This document shows positions 51,201 to 64,000 of a stretch of DNA of 64,000 nucleotides, piece by piece. A program made the position numbers and the translations under genes. The notes beneath the pieces were generated by a model. That model did no database searches. It worked only from the letters and a program-made list of their open reading frames with translations, and was not told the DNA's origin. The stretch's first letter is position 1. The number at the start of each line of letters is the position of its first letter. The DNA is from Pratylenchus scribneri (Eukaryota > Nematoda > Chromadorea > Rhabditida > Pratylenchidae), in NCBI GenBank assembly GCA_030063045.1, contig JAQSEB010000002.1:558001-622000 (forward strand), in the 5' to 3' direction.

Positions 51201-52840
51201 GCGCTAGAGGCATTTTTAAATTCAATTTTTAGAAAACCCATCCGAAAAGCCCTTTTTAAATATCCTTCCTCATTTTTTTGGACTTTCTTTAAATTTTCAA
51301 ATCCAAAATTATTTAATTCTCTGATGGTAAAACAGAAAAGTGTCCCATAATTTTCCCTTCCATTCACCTTTGGTCCTTCCCCATTTTTGGCCATAAAGAA
51401 GAGGCCATCGTGGTGGCCATCAAACATTTTTTCGCACCATTCACGTCCATTCTTTCCTTCTGCGCAATCCAAAATGGCAAAAGCCATTCCCAATTGAGAG
51501 GCAATTGCCGCACTCTTTTTCCTGAAAAATTTTGTGTAAAAAAAATCAACAAAAAAAAAATATTTAGAAAATTTAAGAACGAGGAATACTCTATTTTTCA
51601 ACTGAAATTCTCTTGGAAATTTTTTCTTACTTTTAAACAAATATCCAAGGGCCAAAACCTGGCCACTATTTCAATTCCCTTTTGATATATTAACCGTTCT
51701 TCCTCCGATAAACAATCTTCACTGGAGCACAATTCGTACAATATGGGTTTTTGGCCATTTGGAGGCAATTGGCTGCCAACCAATGGACGTAGAATTTGTG
51801 CTGGATGCCTGGAGAGGATAAATTCAAGCAATGATGCCTGATCGCGCGGACCTTTTTTTAATATAATAGAATAAATTTCAAATATAAATTCTTCCCAAAT
51901 GTCCAAAATCAAAAAGTCTGCCGAAATTCACCTTTATAAAATTCCATCTTTGGATAGAGTACCAATGAAGGATAGCCAGTGACCCTTTGGCTTTGGCATA
52001 AATGCGGGTCTTCGGCACAATTTACGGCACCAATTCGGACAACACCCTCCGGCATTTGTTTGGCCAATTCTCGCCAAACCGGGGCCAACAGATGGCAATG
52101 AGAACAATAGGCGGAATAGAAATTGACAAACCAAATCTGTGAAGAGCCATTTTAGATAAAAGTGGACAAAAAAATGAAGGAAGACCTCGCCCGACTGAAA
52201 AACTTCCTCTTGGAAGTCGGCTCGACTCAATGTGATCACCTCGGGATTTTCATCGTAGATTCCTGCAATTCAAACCCAAAATAATTTCCAAAACATCCCT
52301 TTGGCTCCAACAAGTTTTGGAGCCCCAAAAAAGGCGTCTATAATGCCAAAATTCTCTAGCATATTAATTTTTGACCAATAAAATATTTTTAACAGATCTC
52401 TCTGGTCCTTTTAATCCTCAAATTTCCAATCAAATTGAAATTCGCCCGACAAACCAAAATTATCTCTGTAGAATTGCCAACTCTGATATTGTTCGCCGCC
52501 GGCACCGGCGCCCTCCTCCAAACCCTTCTCCCCAAATTGATCATATTTTCGACGTAGTTCCTCGTCTTTGAGCACTTCATAAGCTCGATTTATGCGAACA
52601 AAATTGGAATGCGCATTTGGGTCATCCTTTCAATTTAATTATTTAAGTGTCAAAGTGTCAATATTTTCCCACTGGATTTTTGTCCGGATGTTTTTGGATG
52701 GCTAACCGCTTGAATGCCTTTCGAATTGATAACAAATCCGCATCCTGGGAAACGCCAAGTAGTTCATAAAATGTTTGATCTTCGGCACAGTTTGACGAAA
52801 GGCAAAGAAGGAGGAGGTAAAACAAAAAGGGAATTAACAT
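48246..52840 (-). CDS. dnj-27: ER J-protein/disulfide reductase, ERdj5/DNJC10-like
   Basis: Reduces disulfides of misfolded ER proteins and recruits BiP for ER-associated degradation. Start ATG 52840 with signal peptide ([20 protein letters not shown]). J domain: [20 protein letters not shown], the HPD of IQKHPDKNP, and [20 protein letters not shown]. After the G-rich linker comes [19 protein letters not shown], diagnostic of this family. Thioredoxin-like domains follow: CSHC near 52100, two non-catalytic domains (51855-50836), CPPC (FFAPWCPPC near 50190), CGPC (FFAPWCGPC near 49715) and a last CSHC (APWCSHC near 48575). The protein ends in KDEL with stop at 48246, the ER-retrieval signal. 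Human ERdj5 has CSHC, CPPC, CHPC and CGPC in that order, so the last two motifs differ here. The gene is divergent from pad-1 across about 780 bp. Confidence 0.95.
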
Positions 52841-53623
52841 TTTCCTTGGCCAAAAGCGTCAATTAAACTGTTCCGAATTTGGCAACAAATTTGGCCCTTT
52901 TTGCTGACGTTTGTTTCACTTCGCTAGGCCACACTTTTTTGGTCGTTGCTGGGCCGAATGAATTGGAGGAATGACCCCAATCATCATTTCCAACTTTTTT
53001 GCAGCCAATCCCCAAGAGATGATGAAAGTTTGTCCAACAGCAGGTGGTTGAATGAATGCACAGAGGGGAATTGGATGGAGAGCAAAGAATGGATGAGAGA
53101 AATGAATGGGTGAAGTGGAAAAGTCATTGTGGGGATTTGACGGATTTTGGGGCAGAGAGGGAATAAAGTCGCCGATTTGCTGCTGACGATGTCATCCGAT
53201 CCGTTCAGCAAGCAAATTTCAGCTGTAAAAAATTGTGCGCGACCCTTTTTGCACTATACCTTTATATTCCCGAATTCCCCTCATATCCATTTTGCATTCA
53301 TTTTTTTTAAATGTTCTCCTTTTTGGGTTATTCTCTATTTTCCTACGTCATCATTGCTTAAAATATTTGTTGCATAAATGGGAAGAAACACACCAACACT
53401 TCTTCCACAATCATAAACCGCCGATGGATGAATTCCCCACCCTCCTCATTTCTTCTCGACCCTCTCTAATAATCCCATTATTCAATACGAGATTGATTTC
53501 GTTTGACTCTGCTATTCCAAATTGACGGTTGACGAGAAATACAACATTATAAACCAGTGATCTCCCTCCTTCATCGCTATTAGCTTATTTTATTGCTGAA
53601 TTGCTTTTGCATATTTGCTAGAA
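52841..53623. promoter_or_regulatory. Divergent promoter region of dnj-27 and pad-1
   Basis: No coding sequence is supported between the two start codons, which face away from each other. The region presumably holds both promoters. 'TTTGCTAG' just before the pad-1 ATG could be a trans-splice acceptor. Confidence 0.45.
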
Positions 53624-56600
53624 ATGTCCAATGCACAACATAATTCGGAAGCTTCAACAAGCGCTTTTCTACTTGGCACCACGGTGGCTCAACAAAACAG
53701 CAAATACAAGGCATATGCTTCAGCCGTTGACAAAGCACTCAAATCATTTGAATCTACAACAGAATGGGCCGATTTGATTGCTGCACTCGTCAAACTTGGC
53801 AAAGTAAAAAATTTTTACATCATTTTCGTAGATCACTAAATTTTAATTTAAGGTTTTTTCATCCCATGCCAAAAGCTTCAATGACATTCCAAATTCTTTA
53901 ACGGTCTCAAAGCGATTATCTCAATGCCTTCATCCTGCACTTCCATCTGGTTTATTTGTTTTAAATTTGTTTAAAAATAAAAAAAAATTAAAGGTGTTCA
54001 TGTGAAAGCACTCGAAACTTATCGACAAGTTTTTTTGATTTTGGGAAGAACTCGGAATTTGGCTAAATATCTTTTCCTCTATGCTGCCGGTCTTTTTCCG
54101 GTAAAATTTTCATTAATAAAATAAATTAAAACCTTAAATTTAAGCTCATGGACCATTGCGGAATCAAGGTCAAATCCGAGCTGCTTAACATTTTTGAACA
54201 ATTTCTGCTGCCTCTGGGCCCCGATTTGCGTTCTGCTTTGCCCGGACTGATTACGGCTCTACTGCTCGCTTTGGAGGAAGGAACCGAATTTTATGGACGC
54301 GCCTTTAATCTGCTTGATCAATTAATGGAAAAAGTTGGCTCCCATGCATTTTACATTTGTTTTTGGCAGGTAAAATTAAAAATAATTCCTTCTTAAATAA
54401 TTAAATTGTTCTTAGGCTGTTTCTGGCAATCCATCCGCCCGACTCCCTGCCCTAATTTTTGTGAATGCCAAAGTGGAAAAGCGAAAAACAACATCCAGCA
54501 ATGATTTATTGATGATAATTAGTGGCGGCGGACAAGCATCCGATCACATGCTTAAGGCACTCTGTGCGGTTGCTGATGACACCGGCTCTCCGCTTATTCA
54601 ACGCCATTTACTCGATTTCCTCTGTTCCGCCCTTCCAATTGACTCGGATTGGATATCTCCTCTCAATATGGTCCAATTGCTGCGGCGTTGCCTTTTTGTG
54701 GTTCTACGCCGAGATATGAGCCTGAATAGGCGACTTTATCAATGGCTTTTGAATCGGTAAATTATCAATTTTAAAATCTTAAAAATAAAAAAAATTCAGT
54801 TCTAATGATATGACTTTTGCTGGTCTTCCGGTCGATGGCAAGGAGGACTCCCTGGATTTGGCCTTCTTCAAAAGACACACTTTGCCATTAGTCAAAGCGG
54901 CAATTCATGATTATTTACAAAGTGACAGTGTGGAAACGATTCCAACAATTGGGGCAGGCACATTGCGATATGGAACATTGGGAAAAGTAGGAAAATTAAT
55001 TTTAGTAAATTTAATAATTTTTTTAGAGCGCCCAAACCCAATACCCGGAAGTGCGGGTTTGTCGCCTCCTCCATTACATGCTGGACAGACCAGAGCTGGG
55101 CCAGATCGTTTTGGAGGAGAGTTTGGCTGATTTATTGGAGAGTTTTTGCAAGAAAGATGAAAAATTGATTCGAAAACTTCAAATGGAATGCGAAGAGATT
55201 GATCCAACCTATGGAAATTATTGGGATTTAAAAATTATTTACAATTCAAATTTTACAATGGCTGAGAAAGATCAGGCAAGTTTTTCTCGTTTAATTTAAT
55301 AATTTGTTAAAATTTAGAATGAACGGGCTGAAGAAATTCGTAAAAATTTCAACGCTTTGCTAAATTCTTTGGAACCCAATTTCATATGGAATTATTTTGA
55401 GAAATTTTTCACAAAGTTTGCCTTAAAATTATTATGTTAATATTTAAAATATTTTAAGAATTAGTCAATCAGGCGAGAACATTGAATCCGAAAATATTGA
55501 CTTTTCAATGGAAGAAGAAGGAACTGAATTAATGGAATCGACAGAAAAAATGGCATTCAATCGAAAACGATTTCGGAATTTATTTCCAATTGTAAATTTA
55601 AATTCTATTAAATAAATAATTTTCGAATTCAACAGATGATTTTATACGCAATTCGGAATGTTCAATTGGATTCGTACGGTGACATCCGGGGCCGCCATTT
55701 GCCCCGATTATTGCAAAATATCCTCTCTGGAATTGACATCCATCAAAGTACGGATGCCGCCTTCTCATTTGACAATTTGATCGCTTTGCTCGTCGTTTGC
55801 CGGCATTTATTGGCCGAAATTAACCAAAATAATGTTTCCATTGTGTTCGAGTCAATCCATGAAAATAATGTTGAGGGTTCACCGTCAAAAAAGAATGTCA
55901 AATGCAACAAGGAATTGACAGAAGGTAACCAAAAAACACTCAAAAAATATAAAATCAAATTTAGAACAAAAATTGGTGGAATCATCATTGGAAGCCTGCC
56001 TCCAATTATTTGTTTCACTTTGTGAATGGTACGGCCAAAATCGGGAACAACAAAAAACTGGCCTTCTCACATCAATCTCAATTCTTGTTCGCGATTTTGC
56101 CGACTTCCCCTTCTACAGCCTGCAGGCGCTGACCGCACTGACAAACCCACATTCACCCTGTAAATCACTCAGTAAGTTTTAAATTCATAATTTAAATGTA
56201 ATTTTGATTTTTTTAGCAGATTCAATTTATTCGTCATCCAATCATCAAAACCAAAAACGTTTTGAATGGCTCAAATCCCTTACGGATGTGATCGACCCAA
56301 ATTCATGGCGAACAACCGCCGATCCCTTCGATTTTGACATGCGCTCACGGCTGTTCGACTTATTCCTCTATTTGTGCGTCCGGTCCCAATCAATGATTGA
56401 ACAACATTCCGCGGTGCTTGGCCGAATGCAAAATCAACAAAAATCATCGCATTCAATGGCAGAGGACAACAAGAAAACAACCACTACCGTTTTGTTGAAG
56501 CCATTCCTTTCGGAAGAGGATTTGGATCAAATTGAGAAGAGTGAATTGTTCAAAGTAAAATAAAAATTAAAATGGTTAAAAATTAATCTATAATTTTTAG

Positions 56601-59600
56601 AAATCAGCAAATGTCCTTTGGGAAAGATTTTCGGAAAGCACCGAGCTGGATCGACTTCAAAATGTTTCCCTACTTTTGCTTCGACTCCATTCAAGGCGAA
56701 TTAATGATTCAAGCAGTGATGTGGAGAATTTGATTGTTTCCGAGCTGACCTCTCCAAACAAAATGATCAGTGGAATCGCGGCCCGGAAATTTCGTGAATT
56801 ATGGGTTTTTTGCCGGAGTTCACAAATTGAGGAAGTCTATAGTGGAATTCCACTGAAACCAATGAACAGGTTTGGATGAATATGTATAATTTTACATTAT
56901 TAAATTATATTAGGGTTGTAATGCTTTTAATTGGTTTCATCGCCGACGATTCAATGAGTGCGGAACAAGTTGAGCTCCGGGCCCTTGCCCATTCCTGGTT
57001 CCAAGACTGCGCCCGAAACAATGATTTACATAAAATTTTGCAAATGATCACATTAATATTGCTTAATCCAACCACAGCCAGGGTAAATTAAAATTAATTT
57101 TTAAAATATTAATAAAAATTTCTTAAGGTCTCAATCCAGTTTGTTCAAATGTGCCAACGAATAACAAATGAACAACTCGCCTCCCTGCCAGAAGGTGCCA
57201 ATTGTATTTCTCTGGCCACGGTCAGCGGCAAACAAACATTCCATCATGTTTGCAAAGATATTGACTCACAAAAACAACAATCGCCAGCGAATCGGAATGA
57301 AAATTCATGGAGTGATTATAGGTTTTAAAATTAATTTATTATTACCAATTAAAAACCAAATTATTTTCAGTTATATAAATTGTGATCCGAAGAATCCCTG
57401 GGTTTCGGAGCTGAATCGACAACTGCTGCTGCCATCAAATAACACCGCAAACTTTCAACAACAAAAATACCACAACAATTTTGATGCCAAAACCGCCGAA
57501 AATGAGCTGGTCAATCCGGCGATAAAGCAATGCACTGCTGGGAAAGGACACAATCGAACACTGTCGGACATTCCTCAATTCGACAATGATGCTGAATCGG
57601 TTGATTCCTTTTCGCTGGATGCTTCTTTGGATCAAGATGTGCTGGATGTGTTGCAATTCATTGTGGACACCGTTTGTGAGGAAGATGAAACTGAGGAAGA
57701 GAAATTGGCTAATAAAACAACAAAAATTCACTCAACAATTGATAAACAAACCAACGATGAGCAAATTGGGCAAAATAACGACGAAGTTTTTGGACAAACA
57801 AACAAGTTGGATTTACCATTGATTAATTAAATTATTGATTTTATTTAAGATCGGATCCTCGCGATCGATGTGCTTCAGCCGCACAGGAGGCGGATGAAAT
57901 CAGTGTAGTTGGTTCGTTGATCACATCAAATGCAGCTGCCGCCGCACTTCCAAAACTAAGTAGCTATGGTAGTGGGGACACGATCAAGAGGATCAGGACT
58001 GGCCATCGACGACAAGACTCACTGCAAGAATCAATATTCAGCACTGGTACACAAGAGCTGCGATTGTTCGATCCAACCGGTTTGTTCGTTTTTGTACATT
58101 CATAAAACCTTAAGTTTTAAATATCCAAAAAACCTTATGATTTTTTTTAATTTTAGAATTGCCGAATTCCACATGCCCCGGCGATTATAAACAACCACTT
58201 TTGGATGAAACATTCTCCCATATGCTCTTCTATGCCGAAAGTCCATCGATGGTTGATTTGGGCCGAGCGGAGAAACTTTTCCGAACAATTGATACTCTCC
58301 TCAAAAATGGTGTGGTTGGCCGTCAAATTGTTTCCTGCATGCTATTCACCAACATTTCACCTCATCAACAACAATCGCATCGGGAGAGGCAATCCATTTA
58401 TGGCGATGTGTCGGCCTCAGTTTCACAACAATTAATGGATTTTATGGCAAGGCATTATCGACATATTCAAGGAGAAAGTTTTTGGGACACATCCGGCCCA
58501 GAAAAGGAAGCAAATGCTGGAATGGATTCGGTTGCCGAAAATAAAAGTCAACAAAAATTCTCAACCCTATTCGAGATTTTTTCAACGGTAAATTCATTAA
58601 TTTTATTATTAATTAAAATTAATTTTCCTTCTTTTAGGTTATTTTATATTTCTTTCGCTCATATTTCCTCAATTCGCCAACAAATTATGTCAAAGAAGAG
58701 GATTTGGTCACTGCTTGGAAATGCAAAGTCAGTTTAATCCAAATTTGAATATTCAAATAAATAATTTTTTAAGATTGCTGCTCTCGATTGCTTTGCAGAA
58801 TTGTTGAGAATATTGGATGGAATTATTCGGGATGCCAGCTCCAAAGAATTTGCCACATTTGTTCAACACATCTACAGACAAACAAAAGCACAAAAAGTGA
58901 TTTTGACGCTTATGTTGGCCGCCGTTCCGACTCCACAAAACAAAGGATGGAAGTAATTTTTGCAAATTATAAGGAAAAATAAATAAATTTAAATATTAAG
59001 AATGCCACTTACAATGGACATTGCGGAATTCAACAGTGGCCCACAAATAAACAGCAATTTCCGTGACCTAATCTATGCCTATCATCGTTCCCTACTAAAT
59101 TTGGCCTCTTCCCTTGTTATTCTCGAGAATAGTCTTCTCATCGGAATTCGCTATTTTAATTCACAGGTTAATCGATTTATTAAGAATTATTTAAATTTAT
59201 TTTTAAGAGTGGTATTCACGGAAATTTTGGCACCCATCATCATCAAATAACCGAAAACCAAATCAATTACAATTCTTCACAAAATCGTTCCACAATAAGA
59301 GAGGCTCGATATTCGGTCGTTGAGCTACGTCTCTTTTTGGGCGTTATTTTGAATGCACTGAAGCGATGTCCCGAACGCCACGAACTTTGGCTCCAATTTT
59401 TGATTGGCATTTTACCATATCTTGATCGGTGAAATTTAATAAAATTAATTTGAATAAATCAATTTATTTTGCAGAGCATTGTCAACATTTGTTGTTCATG
59501 TGACCGAGCAAATTTGCCGAAATCTTTATGATTGCATTTTCATAAACAGTCCAACCACTGCGGACTATTTTCAAACACTGAATTCCCCAACAATTAGCAA

Positions 59601-62600
59601 TGTGGCATTTCTGATGGAACATCCAAAAAGTCCAATGCATTTTGTCGATTATCGAATAATGGCACGTCAAAATGAGAACAATACCGCCTTTAATAGTCCA
59701 ATGAATTCGCCACGTGGGATGATTAAATATCCGGCAAATTACATTTTAATTGTAAGTTTCACATAAATTAATTAATTTATAATTAAATTAATTATTTTTA
59801 GTTGACCGAATCATTGATGTCAATGCTACATTTTTCCATCCTCGACAGCAATCAACATTCATTTTTGGTCCCACCTCAAATGTTTGCACGAAATTCGGTC
59901 ATCTCCTTACAATATTTTGGCGGCAGCCTCGATCATCATACTCAATCATCCCCAAATCGAAATATTCAATCGGCGGCCAGCAATCACATTGGAAGCGCAT
60001 TTTCCTCTTCAAACATGACCAGCATGGTTGGATCGGCAATTTCGGTGATTCCGGGCACTGGGCTGATCAATAATTTATTTGGTCGAGTGTTCACATCGGC
60101 GGACAATTCAATAGTAAATTCAAAATTAGTTAAAATCTATATTCCATATTTAAATAGCCATCAAACAATTCACGCAATGAGAACAGCGGAAAAACATTAG
60201 AATGGTTGGAGGCACAAAGAGAATTGCTCAAAAGGCTGCCCAGCATGTTGGCAATTCTCTCCGACATTTGGACATTTGTGGCGAACAATATTGGCGGCAA
60301 TTCAGCAGCGGTTTATGACAGTGCAAAATGTACAAATTCATCATCATTTGGCACATACAAAGTAAATATTAAAGAATTTAAAATAAATTTTCTTATTTTA
60401 TAGGCAATTTCTACCCTTCTTCTTGATATTTTGAATCCAATTGCAAAGAAGCAGAAAAATACGCTAATAAATTCGTTGGGCATTGTTTGGATGTTTCGAA
60501 ACAATAATAACTCGCCGGACCATCCAACAAAGACAAATGACCACAATCAAGTAAATTTATTAATGTTTAAATTCTGAATGAATCAATTTATCAATTTTCA
60601 GTGCTCATTTACATATTCTCCACAACAAATTAATGTGGCAAAATTGGCACTCCAATTGAAGGCATTTTCACTAAATTCGATTATACTTTGTGTAAACGAA
60701 ACACTGAAAGAGACGGCGGCAAATAAAACGCGTTCTGGATTTGTGGACAAAGTTTGTTAAATAAAATAAATTCAAAAATATTTAAATAATTTAGCAAAAT
60801 GTTGGCACATTTAATTTGGATGTATCCTTGTTGGAGCTGTTGCATGAATGCACGAGGCAAGTGAGCGTCACTGAACTCAAAGACTCGTGGAATGCTCTGG
60901 CCATTTTATTCAATGAATCGCCACTCTCTCAACTTCCAGCCAGAGCCGCTTTCATCGAATTCATGTAAACCAACGTATAAATGTTCCATTAAAAATAGCA
61001 TTTTTAAAGGATTTTGGTTGATTTTGTTCGCCGCTGTGGAAGCCAAACCATTGTTGAGGATCGACAAATTAGCAAAGCAATATTGGATGTTTCACAAAAA
61101 TTAATTGATGCCATCAATTCCATTGTTGGTTGGCAATTGGAGTCAACTACTTGGCTGAAGAGGACACTCGTTGTGAGACAGGATGCAACAAGTTGGTTCA
61201 CTAGTTCTAATAGAGTTAATTTACCAATAAATGTATTTTTCCAGGCCAAAAAACAATGTCTGATTTGAGCCCAATCCTCGATCAGAAAACATTGTCCACT
61301 TCGGGATTGAGCGCATCTACTCTACCATCAGAGACAAATTCCATTCGGGGATCGACCATTTCGCTGAGTGGAATTCCGCCAAGTCGTCTTTCTGCACCTT
61401 TGGACCTCCAATCCACATCCAGCGGGATTGATATGAAGAAGAATGCCTCCAATTTGAGGTCAAGTCTGAAAGATCATCATGCAGGCGGCGGTGGTGTTAT
61501 GAACAAGAAAGATCCAACCGATTCTACACAGGCTATTTTTCTTTTGGCCGAAGTAAAATCAAAAATAATATTTTAATTTTGAATTCTTTTAAGAATTTGT
61601 CTGAATTGATTGATTCAGTGACCAAAAGTGAGGATAAAGAGAAATTGCTGCCTACATTGCATGCTGTTTGGAACAATACATTGCCTTATTTGAAGTCGAA
61701 AAGGTTGACACAGAATATTTTTGAAATAATTTTAAAACAAATTATTTTAGTGCAAAAAATGTTCGTTCCTTTTTGGCCAGTTCTCAACTTCTCGCTTCCA
61801 TGAGTTCATACATTTATATGCGTTCAGTTTGGAAGAAGAATGCAATGGAATTACTCTGGGATAATGGTAATAATTTAATTAATAAATATATTTATTCATT
61901 TATTATTAGCATTTTTCAAAATGGACATTCATGCATTAAAACATTGGCTGGTCGTGATTGACAATTTGATGACAAATGACAAAACATCATTCAAGGAATT
62001 ACTCAGTAAGAATTTTATGATTTTTACTGAGATTGTCTAGAAATGCCAAATTTGGTATTTTTAAGCTATAAAAAATTTTTTCTTCCACGTGCATTCGAAC
62101 TTTAGCCCTAAAAATGCTAAGTTGCATATTTAAGCTATAAAAAATCACCTTCCTCTACTTGGATTCGAACTTTTGACTTAAGTGCTGAGAATCCAAAACA
62201 CCAAACCAATATACCAATGCGCATTAATTCTGGTTTTAATTTCAGCTCGCATCACAACATCAACTACAACCACACTTTCAACATTGATCACAAGCAAAGA
62301 GCAGGAATATGAGATGCGCTCCCAATATTTGAAGCGATTGGCTTTTGTCGTGCTCAGCTCCGATTTAGACCAATACAATGGACAATTGAATGAAATTCAA
62401 GGTTTTTTTTCACTAAGAAATTAAATAAATTATTCTTTTTTTTTGTAGAGAGGTTGACCGAGAATTTACGCCTTTGCCAAATGGCAGTCATCCACACACA
62501 GGTGTTCACATGTTATCGAGTGCTTTTGATAAGGATGAATCCAAGCAGTTTTGTTTCGATATGGCCTTCGATGATCACCGAATTGGTTTCAATTTTTACA

Positions 62601-63317
62601 CATTTCTTATATAACTAAATTCAGGTCCAAGTACTCTCCCAAATGGAGCAACATATTCATGCGGCAAATACATCGACAATTGATGAACAAAAATCGGTCA
62701 AAGATGAGCAACAAATGCAATTGTTCTTGTCCGCTTGCAAACTTTTGGAAACGCTTTGCACTTTGCCATCCGGCTATGTTTCTCAATTTCAAATGTAATT
62801 TTAAAATATTTTAATGAATTTTCTTATTAAAAATATTTCTAGGTGCCGTTGGACATTTATCGCCCCGATGAGTGCCAAATCAATGTCCGACGTCTTCGTT
62901 CCTTATGCCATTCGATTGAATCGCCTATTGACAATTCGGGTTAGTCAAAAAATTTGTAATAAGTAATTTTATTAATTAAGTATGGCCAATTAACAATGGA
63001 CCATTTGGCATTGCATTCCGTCTCACTGTTCAATGTTAAAACACTGACCTCACTTCAGGAGACGCATCCACTCTTCTTTTCATTGGCTCAGCAAAATAGC
63101 CATTTGGGATCAATTTCTACACTTCAAAATGGTCAATTGGACTATCAAGAAAATGTTTGTGATTTATTATTCAATTAATCATCATTGATTTTTAATTTAG
63201 GGTGATAGTCTCACTGGCGATGAGAATTTGTTGGATGGAAGCCTCCCATTGAAGATGGCAATTTCGCGCATTGAACATTCACTTTATGTTGATTTCGCAG
63301 AACATTGGCAACTTTGA
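53624..63317 (+). CDS. pad-1: Dopey family protein, PAD-1/DOP1
   Basis: Large peripheral membrane protein of the Golgi/endosome system. The family partners with MON2 and, in C. elegans, with the TAT-5 flippase in controlling extracellular vesicle release. Start ATG 53624 ([11 protein letters not shown]). The conserved N-terminal Dopey domain is clear: [102 protein letters not shown]. The middle is long and poorly conserved, with acidic and Ser/Asn-rich stretches (57500-57800, 59930-60060, 61290-61500). The C-terminal region is conserved again ([45 protein letters not shown] end) with stop at 63317. About thirty exons separated by mostly 40-70 bp introns; one intron (62013-62245) carries tRNA-like repeats. 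It fills the family's usual large size, with no break seen. Confidence 0.9.
62045..62215 (-). repeat. tRNA-like repeat pair in pad-1 intron
   Basis: On the minus strand, 62223-62155 reads like a tRNA: GCGCATTGGTATATTGG (A-box-like), an anticodon-like middle and AAAAGTTCGAATCCAAG (B-box-like). A degenerate half copy (AAGTTCGAATGCACGTGG) follows to about 62080, with 'TTTTTTATAGCTTAAA' shared by both. Likely a tRNA-derived SINE remnant, not a functional tRNA. Confidence 0.5.
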
Positions 63318-64000
63318 AACGACAATGACGAACCCCATTAATGATGAACAACAAACGGGTCGATGATAAACTCGAGCCAAACCACACCCACAATATTCCA
63401 TCATAATTTAAAATGTTTTCATTTTTCCATGCCAATTGTATTCCCACCCACCCAAACCCGACCGACCTACAAATTCCAATCTGTGTTAGCCAGCCCCCCT
63501 CCCCACCCATAATTTGTTTAATGACTGAAATTTTATGATTAGACGCATCGAGGTACTGCGCACAATTGTGATAAATATTGAATTTTTTACACTCGATTAT
63601 TTTTTGTAAAGAGGGAGTAATTTAGAAGGGATGAAGAATATACACAATCTTAGACCATTTTTACTCGGCCAATGTTTTTAGAGGATTTGAAGACGTCACA
63701 ATTATACATGTCTTTATTACCAAATCATTCTCTAAACTAAATTACAACACCACTAATAAGAAGAAAATGCGACAAATTTATTTCCAAATATATTTATTCG
63801 AACAAAATGCATACAAATAATATACAACAACAATATAATTGAGGGTTAGGCAAAAACAACAATAATGAAGTGAATGTGGGGCAAAAACAACAATGAAGTG
63901 AATGTGGGGCAAAAACAATAACAAGTGGGGAACAATGTGTGTTATGGGATTACAACAATTCTTCCATTCATGGCAAAATCTGCTTTCCGTTGAGCACCAA
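63318..64000. other. pad-1 3' flank and possible edge of next gene
   Basis: Non-coding 3' region. A short imperfect direct repeat 'GAAGTGAATGTGGGGCAAAA' occurs at 63868-63920. At the right edge the minus strand reads LVLNGKQILP and then a stop near 63969, which could be the C-terminus of a gene entering from the right. That is too short to assign. Confidence 0.35.

Noticed and set aside
63211..63510. 99-codon minus frame at the pad-1 3' end
   Set aside because: Overlaps the conserved pad-1 C-terminal exon on the opposite strand and has no recognisable features.

Overview
This is eukaryotic, AT-rich, intron-dense DNA that reads as a nematode chromosome segment. The evidence is an FMRFamide-receptor-like GPCR, a CIT-type cyclin T, an alpha-type nicotinic receptor subunit, a DNJ-27/ERdj5 protein, a PAD-1/Dopey protein, introns mostly of 40-100 bp, and several introns that can only be spliced as GC-AG. 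Frequent GC-AG introns have been reported for Globodera cyst nematodes. Together with the orphan secreted proteins this makes a plant-parasitic tylenchid my best guess, but that is inference.

Layout, left to right. 162-1940 (-): 3'-truncated peptide GPCR with foldback elements in its introns. 1941-5992: no convincing gene. 5993-7237 (+): secreted Lys/Arg-rich orphan. 7623-9455 (-): 338-aa coiled-coil orphan, fully resolved, with two GC-AG introns. 10295-13450 (+): secreted Gln/Pro-rich orphan. 13725-about 17795 (-): alpha-type nicotinic receptor subunit. 19106-20853 (-): cyclin T, resolved into ten in-frame exons. 20854-22730: divergent intergenic region with two inverted 'TTTTGCCAAC' arrays flanking a 41-bp minisatellite. 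22731-27974 (+): O-GlcNAc transferase. 28893-29835: satellite. 30035-37835 (+): ABCC/MRP transporter closest to ABCC10. 37901-40433 (-): SLC18B1-like MFS transporter, tail to tail with the ABC gene 65 bp away. 42000-42692: satellite. 44060-47716 (+): secreted multi-sushi protein. 48246-52840 (-): ER disulfide reductase/J-protein ending in KDEL. 53624-63317 (+): Dopey/PAD-1. 63318-64000: 3' flank.

The genes do not form a pathway. They are unrelated housekeeping, signalling and secreted genes, with head-to-head pairs (cyclin T/OGT and dnj-27/pad-1) and one close tail-to-tail pair (ABC/MFS). The most distinctive content is repetitive. One satellite family of 19-, 28- and 29-bp variants appears at four loci, including inside an ABC intron. 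Two short foldback families are present in three copies each, mostly in introns. A separate 146-bp MITE, a 460-bp foldback element, the 21-22 kb inverted-array structure and tRNA-like B-box repeats complete the set.

Exon boundaries were worked out by hand from splice signals and reading frame. Those for cyclin T, the coiled-coil gene and the first three GPCR exons are fully phase-consistent. Long genes are given as spans with the key exons named.
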